A model generated the notes under the pieces. That model was not told the DNA's origin. It saw only the letters and a program-made list of their open reading frames with translations, and searched no databases. A stretch of DNA of 64,000 nucleotides from CAYNVS01 sp964400725 (GTDB lineage: Bacteria; Myxococcota_A; SURF-8; CAYNVS01), in the NCBI GenBank assembly GCA_964400725.1, contig CAYNVS010000008.1, positions 50,740-114,739 on the forward strand. Reading direction: 5' to 3'. Shown here piece by piece: positions 53,563 through 62,847 of the stretch. How positions within the stretch are numbered: position 1 is the stretch's first letter; each line of letters opens with the position of its first letter. The position numbers and the translations under genes are program-made.

Positions 53563-55143
53563 TCAATATTCCTTTGGAAATTTGTCGTATATTACGGTAT
53601 AGGCGATTTTCGTTTCGGAATTCGGCTTTACATTTACGTTGAAGGTTATAAACCGCGAGTTCTCCTTTGCGTATTTGTGGCTGCTCTTGGCTATCCGCCA
53701 ACTCTTCCATCTGAACATCGGCTCGGCGACCTTGACCGAAACCGACTGTTTCTCTTTATGGTTCTTTATCGTTATCTCGTAAGTCTCGATAAACTCTTTT
53801 TCCTTGACCTCGAATTTGGTCTGAACGCGCCTGCCTACAACGTCGAACGCTTTTCCGACCCGCAGTTTTATTTCTTCATCCTTGGGCGTATGGTCGATTT
53901 TATCTTCGCCGACAAATTCATCCGCTCCGTCGTTTGCGGCTTTTTTAAAAATTCTAATCTTACCTTTCGGCAGCGGAATTCCCAAGCCGTTTTCTTTGGC
54001 GTTTTTAAACGTCAGATAAATATCGACGCCGCGCAGCGGGTTCTCTTTGTCGTATTCGTCGTCGTTGGGGTAGTCGTCGTAAAAGTCTATTTCCGACCAG
54101 TTCGAGCCGTTGTAATAGTAAATTTTTTCAACCGGTATTTTTTTAACCGGCGCAAAAAGCTGAATTTGTTTCATTTGGTTGTTTTTAACGTCCGTCGGCT
54201 CGCTGAGCGTATAAAGGTGATATTCGAACATCCCTTGTTCTTGAAATTCGGGCATCGGGCCCGGCGCGTCGTACTCGACGCCCTCATCCCCTCCATAGCC
54301 GCCGTAACCGTAGCTTACCGCGGACGTTGCTTTGTTCACGTTTCCGGCGACCAGCTTAAGTTTCGCTTTCGGGTAGCCCGCGCCGCTTTGATTATTTATT
54401 GTAACCCACGCCGTCATATCCGCGCTCTTGTCGTCGTCCGACAGCGCGAGGCCGTAAGCGGCGCTCCACGTTATCATTTCGGCGCGGTAGGCGACCTTAA
54501 TTTTGTGCTCTCCCGCTTTGGCGGCTAAAACGTCCCATTTTAAAGTCGGTTTAACGATTAAACCTTCGGGAAGCTGCGGAAAAACTATTTTTAAAAACGA
54601 TTTTTTGTCCCATTTTACAATCTGAGCCGGATTGAGCGCGTCTTGCGTATTAAGGACAAAACCGTTTTTATCCACGGCGAGAAGTTTGCCGGTCGTTTCG
54701 CCGTTCTTGGTTATTATTTTAACGTCTTTATCTAGATATTTTTTTATCAGCGCGCTCGAATCGACCAAATCGTACTCAAAATTCTGCTCGATTACAAAGG
54801 TGTTGGCCGGGTCGGTCAGGGACTCGAAGAAGACCGTGTCCGGCGCTATCGACGCGGCGACGTCGCTGATGGAAACTTGATTTCTTCCTTGGACGAGCTT
54901 AATTTTACGCTCGTCTTTAACTATCGCGTAACCGTAAGGGACGGGAAGAGCGCCGGACGATTGATTGTAATCGTATTCGTAGTCGTAATAATCGTCGTTT
55001 TCGGAGCTGTATATAGTTACGCTTAAATTTGATTTCGCAGCCGGGTCGCCGCCCTCTGCGGCGTTAAAGGCCAAAAGAAGCGCGAACGCCGCGCAGACAA
55101 GCGAAAAATTTCGCGCCGTAAATGCGAGTATAAATTTATTCAT
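53563..55143 (-). CDS. DUF4139-type exported protein, copy 3 (most diverged, first in the unit)
   Basis: The product has 526 residues from the ATG at 55143, chosen because GAGG lies 7 nt before it and a signal peptide follows; the frame is open for 24 further codons. It keeps VAASIAPDTVFFESLTDP and NTFVIEQNFEYDLVDSSALIKKYL, and the DUF4139 strand MTAWVTINNQSGAGYPKA. It differs in a Tyr/Asp-rich N-terminal insertion (NDDYYDYEYDYNQ) and another acidic Tyr loop. It is the ancestral or outgroup copy of the three. It is 32 nt upstream of copy 2 in the same orientation. Confidence 0.85.
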   Translation of the reverse strand: MNKFILAFTARNFSLVCAAFALLLAFNAAEGGDPAAKSNLSVTIYSSENDDYYDYEYDYNQSSGALPVPYGYAIVKDERKIKLVQGRNQVSISDVAASIAPDTVFFESLTDPANTFVIEQNFEYDLVDSSALIKKYLDKDVKIITKNGETTGKLLAVDKNGFVLNTQDALNPAQIVKWDKKSFLKIVFPQLPEGLIVKPTLKWDVLAAKAGEHKIKVAYRAEMITWSAAYGLALSDDDKSADMTAWVTINNQSGAGYPKAKLKLVAGNVNKATSAVSYGYGGYGGDEGVEYDAPGPMPEFQEQGMFEYHLYTLSEPTDVKNNQMKQIQLFAPVKKIPVEKIYYYNGSNWSEIDFYDDYPNDDEYDKENPLRGVDIYLTFKNAKENGLGIPLPKGKIRIFKKAANDGADEFVGEDKIDHTPKDEEIKLRVGKAFDVVGRRVQTKFEVKEKEFIETYEITIKNHKEKQSVSVKVAEPMFRWKSWRIAKSSHKYAKENSRFITFNVNVKPNSETKIAYTVIYDKFPKEY

Positions 55144-55213
55144 CGCCAACCTCGATATTATCTTAATATCTATGCGCTTGTATTTTTGCATAAAACCCGG
55201 CGCTTGTATAGAC

Positions 55214-55241
55214 AAAAAAAGGAGAGGTTTCCCTCTCCTTT
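55214..55241 (-). terminator. Terminator of the yajC-secD-secF operon
   Basis: On the minus strand AAAGGAGAGG, a 4-nt loop and CCTCTCCTTT form a perfect 10-bp stem followed by T7. It lies 22 nt after the secF stop. Confidence 0.92.
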
Positions 55242-55262
55242 CGTTTTTAAGCGGAGTAAAAA

Positions 55263-56564
55263 TTATTTTTTTACCGCGGCTTCTTTGGCTTTCTCGCGTT
55301 TGTAAATGTAAATAACAAGCGGAGCGGCGATAAATATGGAAGAATACGTGCCGATTATGGAGCCCATAACCATGACGATCGCGAAGTTGCGCACGTCGCC
55401 GAAGGTCATAACGGCCAAAATCGTCATCGTAAGAAATACGGTAAACGCCGTAAGCACAGTGCGGGAGAGCGTTTCGTTAATAGCTTTGTTGAAAACCTGC
55501 TCGATGGTCATTTTGCGCAGCAAAGGCATGTTCTCGCGGATTCTGTCGTAAATGACTATCGTATCGTTGATGGAATAGCCGATTAGAGTAAGCAGCGCGG
55601 CGATGCTCGACATTGTGAATTCAAGTCGAAGCGCGGCCATAACGCCGATGACGATTAAAGTGTCGTGAATAAGAGCCAAAACGCCGCCGGGCGCGAACGC
55701 GAATTCAAAGCGCAGAGCTATGTAAAGCAGAATGCCTATCCATGAAATCATCACCGCGATAATCGCGTCCCACTTCAGTTTGGCTCCGACTTTCGCGCCT
55801 ACGGTGTCGAGCTTGAGAAGCTGATGCGTTCCGGCGCCGTACTTGTCGTCCAGCCCTTTGCGAAGGTTGTCGTATATGCCTTCCAAGGTTATCGTGTAAC
55901 GGTAGGAGTCGGGGATAACCGACTGCCCGACGTTGACGTCGTAGGCCGGAGCTCCCGCGGCTTTAAACACGCTCTTAACCTCTTCGGGAGAAAAAGCGTC
56001 AGCCGGAATTACCTTGCCGTCGGCGTCCGTGGCGGCGGCGGTTTCTTTTTTAACCGGAACTTCCTGAGCGTCCTGTTTTTTCTCTTCGCCTTCGTTCGCG
56101 GGCTGCTGCGCCTCGTCCTTCGGAGCTTGTTTCTTGGAAAGGATAAACTCTATTTTATCCGATCCTTCCGTGGATACGATGAAACGCTTAATTTTGTCTT
56201 CGCCGAATTTATCGGCAAGAGCTTTTTTAATTCCGTCGGTTTTGGCCTGAGTAATGTGGGTGATTTGCTGCATTTTAAGCAGGTACTCGCCCTGCTTGTC
56301 GCCGAAAGTCTGAACTTCGGCGTTCACGTCGGGTATGTTTTTAAGCGCGGCGCGCAGCTCGTCGATGTTCGGCGTTTTGCCGCCCATTTTTTCCGGCATG
56401 AATTGTATCGTAATTTCCGTTCCGCCTTTGAAGTCGATGCCGTAATTAAGGCCGCCAGACAAAATGACGACGAGAGAAATTAAGCACAAAATACCAGAAA
56501 CGGTAATGAATATATTTCTTTTGCCGACAAAGTCGAAGTTTGTTCCGGGCTTTATAATCTCCAT
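55263..56564 (-). CDS. secF: Protein translocase subunit SecF
   Basis: The product has 433 residues, longer than the usual 300-340. The start FVGKRNIFITVSGILCLIS gives the first helix. YGIDFKGGTEITIQF is the SecF signature. The C-terminal bundle has LLTLIGYSINDTIVIYDRIREN and GDVRNFAIVMVMGSIIGTYSS. With SecD it uses the proton gradient to help pull proteins across the inner membrane. Its periplasmic P1 domain carries an insertion of about 60 residues rich in Lys, Glu, Gln and Ala (about 135-200). It is the last gene of the operon. Confidence 0.96.
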   Translation of the reverse strand: MEIIKPGTNFDFVGKRNIFITVSGILCLISLVVILSGGLNYGIDFKGGTEITIQFMPEKMGGKTPNIDELRAALKNIPDVNAEVQTFGDKQGEYLLKMQQITHITQAKTDGIKKALADKFGEDKIKRFIVSTEGSDKIEFILSKKQAPKDEAQQPANEGEEKKQDAQEVPVKKETAAATDADGKVIPADAFSPEEVKSVFKAAGAPAYDVNVGQSVIPDSYRYTITLEGIYDNLRKGLDDKYGAGTHQLLKLDTVGAKVGAKLKWDAIIAVMISWIGILLYIALRFEFAFAPGGVLALIHDTLIVIGVMAALRLEFTMSSIAALLTLIGYSINDTIVIYDRIRENMPLLRKMTIEQVFNKAINETLSRTVLTAFTVFLTMTILAVMTFGDVRNFAIVMVMGSIIGTYSSIFIAAPLVIYIYKREKAKEAAVKK

Positions 56565-56602
56565 TTTCGTAACTCCTTGGTATCAAAAACCTATAGAGGC
56601 GC

Positions 56603-58336
56603 TTATATGCTGAGGCTCTGCGGCTTGAACTTGATGAGAATCCAGTCCTGCAGCAGTCTGGCGACGACGATTGCGGTGTACATCGAGGAGGCCAAACCTA
56701 TCAGCATCGTGATAGCGAAGCCTTGAATCGGCCCCGATCCGTAGCTCCAGAGGACGAAGCCGGAGATGGCCGTCGTAATATTGGAGTCGAAAATCGTCCA
56801 GAAGGCTCGCGCGTAGCCGGTTTCTACCGCCGAACGCGGCGTCTTTCCCATGCGCAGCTCTTCGCGCACGCGCTCGTTGATGATGACGTTGGCGTCAACC
56901 GCCATACCGATGGTAAGCGCTATTCCGGCAAGACCGGGCAGCGTAAGGGTGGCCTGAAAAGCCGCCATGCACGCCAGAATGAAAAGCACGTTGAGGACGA
57001 CCGCGATGGAGGCGAAAACGCCGGCTAACTTATAGTAGAATATCATAAAGGCTATGACGGCGATGGAAGACGCGATAATCGCGTTCTTTCCCTGCTCGAT
57101 TGAATCGGCTCCTAAGCTCGCCCCTATCTGCCTGATTTCCTCGAATTTTACCGGAGCGGGAAGCGCGCCCGCGCGGAGAACGATGGAAAGGTCTTTCGCG
57201 TCTTCGTACATCTTTTGAAGGTTCTTCGCTTCGCCCAAAGTTATCTGGGCGCGGCCGTGCGGAATTTTTTCTTTGATTACGGGCGCGGAGCGCACTTCTT
57301 TGTCCAAAATAATGGCCATCCGCTTTCCGACGTTGTCTGCGGTGATGCGGGCGAAAATTCTCGCGCCGTCCGGATTGAACTCGATGGAAACGACCGGTTT
57401 GTTGTTGTTGTCGCTCACAACGCGGGCGTCTTCTATCTTGTCGCCGGTCAGCTCCACCTTCTTTTTAAGAGTATAGCTTCTGTATGTGAACTTTCCGGGA
57501 ACGGTCTTGTCCGGCTCTTTCTCGAACAAAACTTCAAGGCCGGCGGGGACGTTGATTTTTTTAACCAAGTCCATAAGAGCCTTCAAATCGGGGCCGGTAA
57601 CGTAATCCTGCGTTCTGTCGCTCAGGCGTTTGGCGCCCGGCGGAAGGGAATCTTTTACGGAGGCGAAGAGGGACTGAGCCGCGTCGGACTCGTCAACAAA
57701 TTGGAATTCCAGCAAGGCGGTCTGCGAAATGAGGTTTTTAGCGCGGTCGATGTTGGAGAAGCCCGGCAGCGCGATTACGAGAGAGCTGTCGCCCTGCCTC
57801 GCCAGCGACATTTCGCCGGTTCCCGTCGGGTCGATGCGGCGGTGAATGGTTTCCTGAGCCTGCTTGATGGAATTGTCTTTAATCTGCTTGACTTCCTGCT
57901 CGCTCTGGGTAAGCGTTAGAACTTCCGGAGAGGATGAGACGCCTACTAGCTGCGAAAGGCTTTTCCAATTGTCGATTATTTTCGGAGCGTATTTGTTCAT
58001 CTCTTCTACGCTCTTGAATTTAACGCTGATTTGATTGGTTTCGCCGTCGGTCGTCGCGTCAACGATGGGGATGGAATTGTTTTGGCACCAGTCTTTGAGG
58101 TTTGAAGCCTTAAGCGTGGCGTCGTCGATAAGCGCTTTCTCCCATTCGACGCCGAGAACCAAGTGCATTCCGCCTTTCAAATCAAGTCCGGGGCGGATGG
58201 TCTTGGAGAACGGGTACCACGAAGGCAGACTGGTTTCGCCGTCCGCTTTCTGCGTGAATGTCGGAATCAAATACAAAATCGACAACGCGACCAGAAATAT
58301 TATCAGAAGAGTATTGAACCACCATTTGCTGCCCAT
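56603..58336 (-). CDS. secD: Protein translocase subunit SecD
   Basis: The product has 577 residues. It has an N-terminal helix (LLIIFLVALSILYLIPTF), the P1 signature PGLDLKGGMHLVLGVEW, a second periplasmic region with SRPRDL-like VVSIEFNPDGARIF, and the C-terminal five-helix bundle with LPGLAGIALTIGMAVDANV. AAGGAGAC lies before the ATG. It acts with SecF, and the genes are in the usual order yajC-secD-secF. Confidence 0.97.
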   Translation of the reverse strand: MGSKWWFNTLLIIFLVALSILYLIPTFTQKADGETSLPSWYPFSKTIRPGLDLKGGMHLVLGVEWEKALIDDATLKASNLKDWCQNNSIPIVDATTDGETNQISVKFKSVEEMNKYAPKIIDNWKSLSQLVGVSSSPEVLTLTQSEQEVKQIKDNSIKQAQETIHRRIDPTGTGEMSLARQGDSSLVIALPGFSNIDRAKNLISQTALLEFQFVDESDAAQSLFASVKDSLPPGAKRLSDRTQDYVTGPDLKALMDLVKKINVPAGLEVLFEKEPDKTVPGKFTYRSYTLKKKVELTGDKIEDARVVSDNNNKPVVSIEFNPDGARIFARITADNVGKRMAIILDKEVRSAPVIKEKIPHGRAQITLGEAKNLQKMYEDAKDLSIVLRAGALPAPVKFEEIRQIGASLGADSIEQGKNAIIASSIAVIAFMIFYYKLAGVFASIAVVLNVLFILACMAAFQATLTLPGLAGIALTIGMAVDANVIINERVREELRMGKTPRSAVETGYARAFWTIFDSNITTAISGFVLWSYGSGPIQGFAITMLIGLASSMYTAIVVARLLQDWILIKFKPQSLSI

Positions 58337-58357
58337 TTCTTGTGTCTCCTTATTATA

Positions 58358-58747
58358 TTATCCTTGCAGTTTCTTGTCGGATTTTTCTTTTTCGGGTTCG
58401 CCGTCGCCCGCGGCCTTCTTAATCGCAATCTGCGATTTTTCAATCGTAATTACGGTGTTCTGGGCAATTTCCAGCTTGATATTGTGAGGCGTTACGGCTT
58501 TAATGGTGCCGTGAATTCCGGCGCTGGTAATCACTTCGTCGCCGCGTTTGAGCTCTTCAATCATTTTCGCAAGCTCTTTTTGTTTTTTCTGCTGCGGTCT
58601 GATAAGCAAAAAGTAAAACACCACGAAAATAAGCGCGAACGGGACGAGCATTTCTATAAGGCCTCCCGCCGCCGCCTGCGGAGACGCCCCTCCGGCGGGA
58701 GCGGCCGCGGCGTCCAACAAAATAAAAGAGCCGTTGAAAAAACTCAT
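58358..58747 (-). CDS. yajC: Preprotein translocase auxiliary subunit YajC
   Basis: The product has 129 residues with a single N-terminal membrane helix (LIEMLVPFALIFVVFYFLLI). The conserved RPQQKKQKELAKMIEELKRGDEVITSAGIHG follows. The C-terminus is Lys/Glu-rich. It associates with SecDF in the inner membrane. CGGAGG sits before the ATG. It is the first gene of the Sec operon. Confidence 0.96.
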   Translation of the reverse strand: MSFFNGSFILLDAAAAPAGGASPQAAAGGLIEMLVPFALIFVVFYFLLIRPQQKKQKELAKMIEELKRGDEVITSAGIHGTIKAVTPHNIKLEIAQNTVITIEKSQIAIKKAAGDGEPEKEKSDKKLQG

Positions 58748-58890
58748 GTTTCCTCCGGTAAAAACGCAAAAAGAGCCGATATTTCTATCGCCCCTTGAGT
58801 TTAAGATTTAGTGTATTAGCATAAAGCGCCCGCACGGTCAAAAAAATTTTATACATATTTAAATATAATCGCAAACAAACGCGACATGCC

Positions 58891-59010
58891 CCCGACTCAT
58901 CCCCGCTTTGTATAAAAAACCGCGCAGGCCGCGGAGAGACGCGGAGGTTTTTCTAATTAATTTCCTTCTTATCCTTATTTTAAACCCGCCGGGCGTATGC
59001 GCCTCCCGCG
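58891..59010 (+). repeat. Dispersed intergenic repeat, copy C
   Basis: The blocks are CCCGACTCATCCCCGCTTTG, AAAAACCGCGCAGGCCGCGG, AGAGACGCGGAGG with a T5 run, CTAATTAATTTCCTTCTTA and AACCCGCCGGGCGTATGCGC with CTCCCGCGGG. It is the most complete copy and the best reference for the family. Confidence 0.75.
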
Positions 59011-59099
59011 GGAACTAACGAATCTTTTTATCAATTTCAGCCGCTAAATTTACGCCGCAGCGAAAAAAAGCAAATAAATTTTCGTCGCGGCAAAAATTA

Positions 59100-59128
59100 T
59101 TGGATAAAAAAAATAAATTTGTTATAAT
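59100..59128 (+). promoter_or_regulatory. Promoter of the HIT-pcm-mutS2 unit
   Basis: TTGGAT (59100-59105), a 17-nt spacer and a perfect TATAAT (59123-59128) point to a start near 59135, 31 nt before the HIT start codon. Confidence 0.65.
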
Positions 59129-59165
59129 TAACTCGTCGTTTAATTACCGCATTCGGAGGCTCAAA

Positions 59166-59507
59166 ATGTCGGCAGATTGTATTTTTTGTAAAATCGCGAG
59201 AAAAGAAATCCCGTCGCATTCGGTCTTTGAAGACGAGCGCTGCCTTGTTTTCCACGACATCAACCCCGTGGCGCCCATTCATTTGGTCGTTATACCTAAA
59301 GCGCACGTAAGCGCGCTGAACGACTACGATTCGGCGGAAGACGCCGGTTGGATGCTCGTCGCCGCAAAAGAAGCGGCCAAGAAGCTGGGGTTTGCGGAAG
59401 AGGGATACCGCGTGGTTTTCAACGTAAACAGAGCCGCCGGTCAGGAAGTTTTTCACGTTCACGCGCATATTTTAGCCGGACGCAATCTCGGCTGGCCTCC
59501 GGGATAG
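59166..59507 (+). CDS. HIT-family nucleotide hydrolase (HinT-like)
   Basis: The product has 113 residues, the normal size. The N-terminus SADCIFCKIARKEIPSHSV and the catalytic triad HVHAHILAG (HxHxHxx) are clear. It probably hydrolyses adenosine phosphoramidates and similar AMP adducts. GGAGG 6 nt before the ATG at 59166 fixes the start; the longer open frame to 59100 lies in the promoter. It is the first gene before pcm and mutS2. Confidence 0.94.
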   Translation: MSADCIFCKIARKEIPSHSVFEDERCLVFHDINPVAPIHLVVIPKAHVSALNDYDSAEDAGWMLVAAKEAAKKLGFAEEGYRVVFNVNRAAGQEVFHVHAHILAGRNLGWPPG

Positions 59508-59522
59508 CGCCTTAAAAAACCG

Positions 59523-60191
59523 ATGAGCAAGGACGAAGCCGCCTTTGTCGCCGGGCTTAAAAAAATGATTGAAAACGATATTAAGGGGCGCGGTCTTTTT
59601 GACGAAGCCGTTATACGCGCGCTCGAATCGGTTCCGCGGCATATGTTCGTCCCCGAAACTTTCGGCGAAAACGCCTACGGCGACTTTCCTCTTCCCATCG
59701 GGTTTAATCAAACGATTTCTCAACCTTACATCGTCGCGCTTATGACGCAGCGGCTCGCGCTTGATAAAGGCTGCAAAGTCCTCGAAATCGGAACCGGCAG
59801 CGGCTACCAAACCGCCGTTCTGTCAAAGCTCGCCGGAGAGGTTCACAGCGTAGAAATAATTCCGGAGCTTCACGAGCGGGCGAAAAGTTTGATTTTAAGC
59901 CTGCAAACGGGTAATAACGTACGGTTGTACCGCGGCGACGGCTACGACGGCCTGCCGGAAAAGGCGCCGTTCGACAGGATAATTCTCACCGCCGCGCCCG
60001 CCGAGGTTCCGGCCGTTTTGGTAGCGCAGCTGGCGGAAGGCGGCAGAATGGTCGTTCCTTACGGCGAAGGGTTTCAGCGTTTGTCGCTGATTGAAAAAAA
60101 GCCGGGCGGCCGCATCGTCGAAACTTTCATCGAAAGCGTGCGCTTCGTCCCGATGGTTCGGGAAAGGCGCGAAAGTAAATCAAGGAAATAA
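59523..60191 (+). CDS. pcm: Protein-L-isoaspartate O-methyltransferase
   Basis: The product has 222 residues. The PIMT start PRHMFVPE and the active-site region NQTISQPYIVALM are present, as is the SAM-binding motif VLEIGTGSGYQTAVL. ILTAAPAEVPAVLVAQLAEGG closes the fold. It repairs isoaspartyl residues in aged proteins. It lies 15 nt after the HIT gene and 2 nt before mutS2, so the three are co-transcribed. Confidence 0.95.
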   Translation: MSKDEAAFVAGLKKMIENDIKGRGLFDEAVIRALESVPRHMFVPETFGENAYGDFPLPIGFNQTISQPYIVALMTQRLALDKGCKVLEIGTGSGYQTAVLSKLAGEVHSVEIIPELHERAKSLILSLQTGNNVRLYRGDGYDGLPEKAPFDRIILTAAPAEVPAVLVAQLAEGGRMVVPYGEGFQRLSLIEKKPGGRIVETFIESVRFVPMVRERRESKSRK

Positions 60192-60193
60192 AA

Positions 60194-62647
60194 ATGTTTA
60201 ACGATTACGCGGAAGACTTGCGGACGGCGGGAGAGCGGTTCGCAAGACCGGAAGTTTTAAAGGCTCTCGAATGGGGAAAGCTGATCGGCGCGATTAAAGA
60301 GCGCTGCGAAAGCGAACCCGGAAGGCTCGCCGCCGAAAGGCTGCGCTTTTTCGTCGATCCGGCGACGGTGGAATTCAGGCTCGCTCTTGTTCAGGATTCG
60401 CGCTTCGCGTCGGAACAGGGAAGAATGCCGTCGCTTTCAGATCTTCAAGACGCGCTGGGCTGCGCCGCAAAAGCAAAAAAGGAAGGGGCGCTCGACATCG
60501 AGGAAATTCGGCGCGTTTCTTTTTTAACCAACATTTCTCAGTCGTTCTCGGCGCTTTGCTCCGCCGCCGAGGAGAGCGGCGAGTTTGCGGCTTTAAGGCG
60601 TTATCTGGCGCCGATGTCTCCATTGAAGGAGCTGTACGCGGCGTTCCATAAAACGCTCGACGCCCGCGGCCAAATAAGAGACGACGCCAGCCCGCGCCTG
60701 AAAGAGCTGCGCAAACGCAAGCGCGAGCTGCAAAACCGAATAAAAGAACGCATTCAGGAATATCTTACGCGGCACGAGTTGTCGGAAATGCTGCAAGAAA
60801 ATTATTATACCGTACGCGAAGAGCGGTACGTTCTGCCGGTGGCGACGCACTATAAACGGATGGTGCGCGGCATTATTCACGGTTCCAGCGTTACCGGACA
60901 AACGGTTTACATCGAACCGGAGGAGCTGGTAGGCTACAACAACGATTTAAAAATGATTGAAGCCGAGGAAGAGCAGGAAATACGGCGTATTTTGCGCGAA
61001 CTTTCCGGTAAAGTGAAGGAATTTTCGGGAGAGATTGAAACGAATTTTCTGCTTTTGGCCGAGATGGACGCGATTAACGCCTCGGCGCGGCTTTCCGCGG
61101 ATTTGTCCTCCAACGCCCCAACCGTCGTCGATCCGACGGAGAGCGACGACGAAACGTTTGGATTTTACTTTGAAAAAGCGCGCCACCCGTTGCTTGCGCT
61201 TCGCGGGGTTAAAGTTGTCGCCAACGACATACGCCTCGGTTTCGACGAGTACGACACGCTGGTCGTGTCGGGTCCGAACACCGGCGGCAAAACGGTCGCG
61301 CTAAAAACCGCCGGGCTGTTGATACTTATGACTCAAGCCGGAATTCCGGTTCCGGCCGGACGCGACTCGCGTTTTACGCCCTACAAACAAATCTGGTGCG
61401 ACATCGGCGACGATCAAAGCATCGACAAAGATTTAAGCACGTTCTCGGCCAACATAAACAATCTAAACGAGGCTCTGGCAAGCGCCGGAAAGGGAACCGT
61501 CGCGTTATTGGACGAAATAATCGTCGGCACCGACCCGATTCAGGGCTCGGCTCTGGCGGTTGCGTACCTTGAAGAGTTTAACAAGCGGCGCGCTCAAGTT
61601 ATGCTGACCACGCATTACGAGCAGGTTAAAGTGGCCGCGCAGTCGTCCGTCGGCTTTTCAAACGCTGCGGTGGGGCTAGATTCGGCGACCGGCAAACCGA
61701 ACTATTCGCTCTCGATAGGAGTTCCGGGCGCGTCAAGCGCGTTTACGGTGGCGAGAGAGCTTGGCGTCCCAGATTCGGTTCTGGCGCGAGCCCAAGAACT
61801 TACAAGCGGAGCCTCGCGCGCGTTTGAAGAGACTATTAAAAGCCTTAACGTCGCGCTTGCGCAGGCGGAAGAGAAAAAAGCCGCGCTTGACGCAGAAATT
61901 GAAAAATACAAAACCGAACGCGAGGCGGTTAAAGAAAAAGAGCGGCAGCTCAAATCTACAATCGCCGCGGCAAACAACGAGAAAATCGCGGGAAGGCGCA
62001 AGGCTTACCTCGAAGCGATAGACGAGATGTCGGCGCTGCTTGCGGCCGCTAAAAAACAGGAAACGACGCGCAAGGAAATAGAGGAAAGCATTAAGCAAAT
62101 AACGGCCAAGGAGCGCGCGCTTCCGCCGCCGGAGGAAGAAAAGAAGGCGGTCAAACCTCCGTTCGACGACCCGACGACCCTAACGTCCGCGTTCAAGGGG
62201 CTTGAAGTTTGGGTCGAAACGCTCGCCAAAAAGGGCGTCGTCTTGGAAGACCAAACTAAGGAAGGCCCCGTGCTGGTGGAAATAGGCAAGCTGCAAACCC
62301 GCGTGCAAATGAAGAGCCTGCTGGCGAGCAAAGCCGCGCTTGAAAAAAAGAAAAAAGCGGAAGTCAAGAGTTACGCCAGCGTTGACCGAGGCGCGCAGGA
62401 AGGCGGCGGGCTGAGTCTCGACTTGCGCGGCGCGAGGGTTGACGAAGCGCTTACGCAGCTTGAAGGATTTCTCGACAGGGCTTTTAGGCGCGACCTGCCC
62501 GTAGTGGATATAATCCACGGGCACGGCACCGGCGCGATAAAAAAGGCGGTGCGCGAATACCTTATGAACTGCCCTTACGTGGCGTCGTTTGAGTTCGCGG
62601 CGCAGGAAGGCGGCGGAACCGGCGTAACGGTGGTAAAACTAAAGTAA
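60194..62647 (+). CDS. mutS2: MutS2 family DNA-binding ATPase with Smr nuclease domain
   Basis: The product has 817 residues. It has the MutS-type lever and clamp core (about 1-330), the ATPase with Walker A VSGPNTGGKTVALKTAG (from about residue 357) and Walker B GTVALLDEIIVGTDP. A coiled coil follows (about 540-650, Lys/Glu/Ala-rich). The C-terminal Smr domain has LDLRGARVDEALTQLE and DIIHGHGTGAIKKAV. MutS2 acts on branched DNA or collided ribosomes rather than mismatch repair. AAGGAAATAAAA precedes the ATG. Confidence 0.96.
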   Translation: MFNDYAEDLRTAGERFARPEVLKALEWGKLIGAIKERCESEPGRLAAERLRFFVDPATVEFRLALVQDSRFASEQGRMPSLSDLQDALGCAAKAKKEGALDIEEIRRVSFLTNISQSFSALCSAAEESGEFAALRRYLAPMSPLKELYAAFHKTLDARGQIRDDASPRLKELRKRKRELQNRIKERIQEYLTRHELSEMLQENYYTVREERYVLPVATHYKRMVRGIIHGSSVTGQTVYIEPEELVGYNNDLKMIEAEEEQEIRRILRELSGKVKEFSGEIETNFLLLAEMDAINASARLSADLSSNAPTVVDPTESDDETFGFYFEKARHPLLALRGVKVVANDIRLGFDEYDTLVVSGPNTGGKTVALKTAGLLILMTQAGIPVPAGRDSRFTPYKQIWCDIGDDQSIDKDLSTFSANINNLNEALASAGKGTVALLDEIIVGTDPIQGSALAVAYLEEFNKRRAQVMLTTHYEQVKVAAQSSVGFSNAAVGLDSATGKPNYSLSIGVPGASSAFTVARELGVPDSVLARAQELTSGASRAFEETIKSLNVALAQAEEKKAALDAEIEKYKTEREAVKEKERQLKSTIAAANNEKIAGRRKAYLEAIDEMSALLAAAKKQETTRKEIEESIKQITAKERALPPPEEEKKAVKPPFDDPTTLTSAFKGLEVWVETLAKKGVVLEDQTKEGPVLVEIGKLQTRVQMKSLLASKAALEKKKKAEVKSYASVDRGAQEGGGLSLDLRGARVDEALTQLEGFLDRAFRRDLPVVDIIHGHGTGAIKKAVREYLMNCPYVASFEFAAQEGGGTGVTVVKLK

Positions 62648-62847
62648 AATGGATTCGGCGCATAACAATATTGCCGCTGTGGGAGCGGGCATTTGTCCCG
62701 CGATTGCAGCTAAAAAATTTAACTGGTCGAGGAACGAAGGCCCTCTCCCACTGCATAAGTTGATAACCGGATAAATAATGCTTCCAGCGAGACTATACAA
62801 TGCTAAGACAACGTAAGCGCGCGTAAAAAAATAACGCAAGAAAAACA
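62648..62847. other. Intergenic region between mutS2 and thiL
   Basis: No gene is visible in this 200-bp gap. GTGGGAG near 62676 and CTCCCAC near 62745 are complementary and could close a structured region about 75 nt long that contains a GCGGG/CCCGC hairpin (near 62683-62700). It has no T-run and no sigma70 promoter of its own that I can see. It might be a leader or a repeat. Confidence 0.3.

Larger units (their letters stand above)
58748..59165. other. Intergenic region: repeat copy C and HIT-operon promoter
   Basis: No protein gene is seen. Copy C of the dispersed repeat lies at 58891-59010. A clear promoter for the plus-strand HIT-pcm-mutS2 unit is TTGGAT (59100-59105), a 17-nt spacer and TATAAT (59123-59128), giving a leader of about 30 nt. 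Confidence 0.5.
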
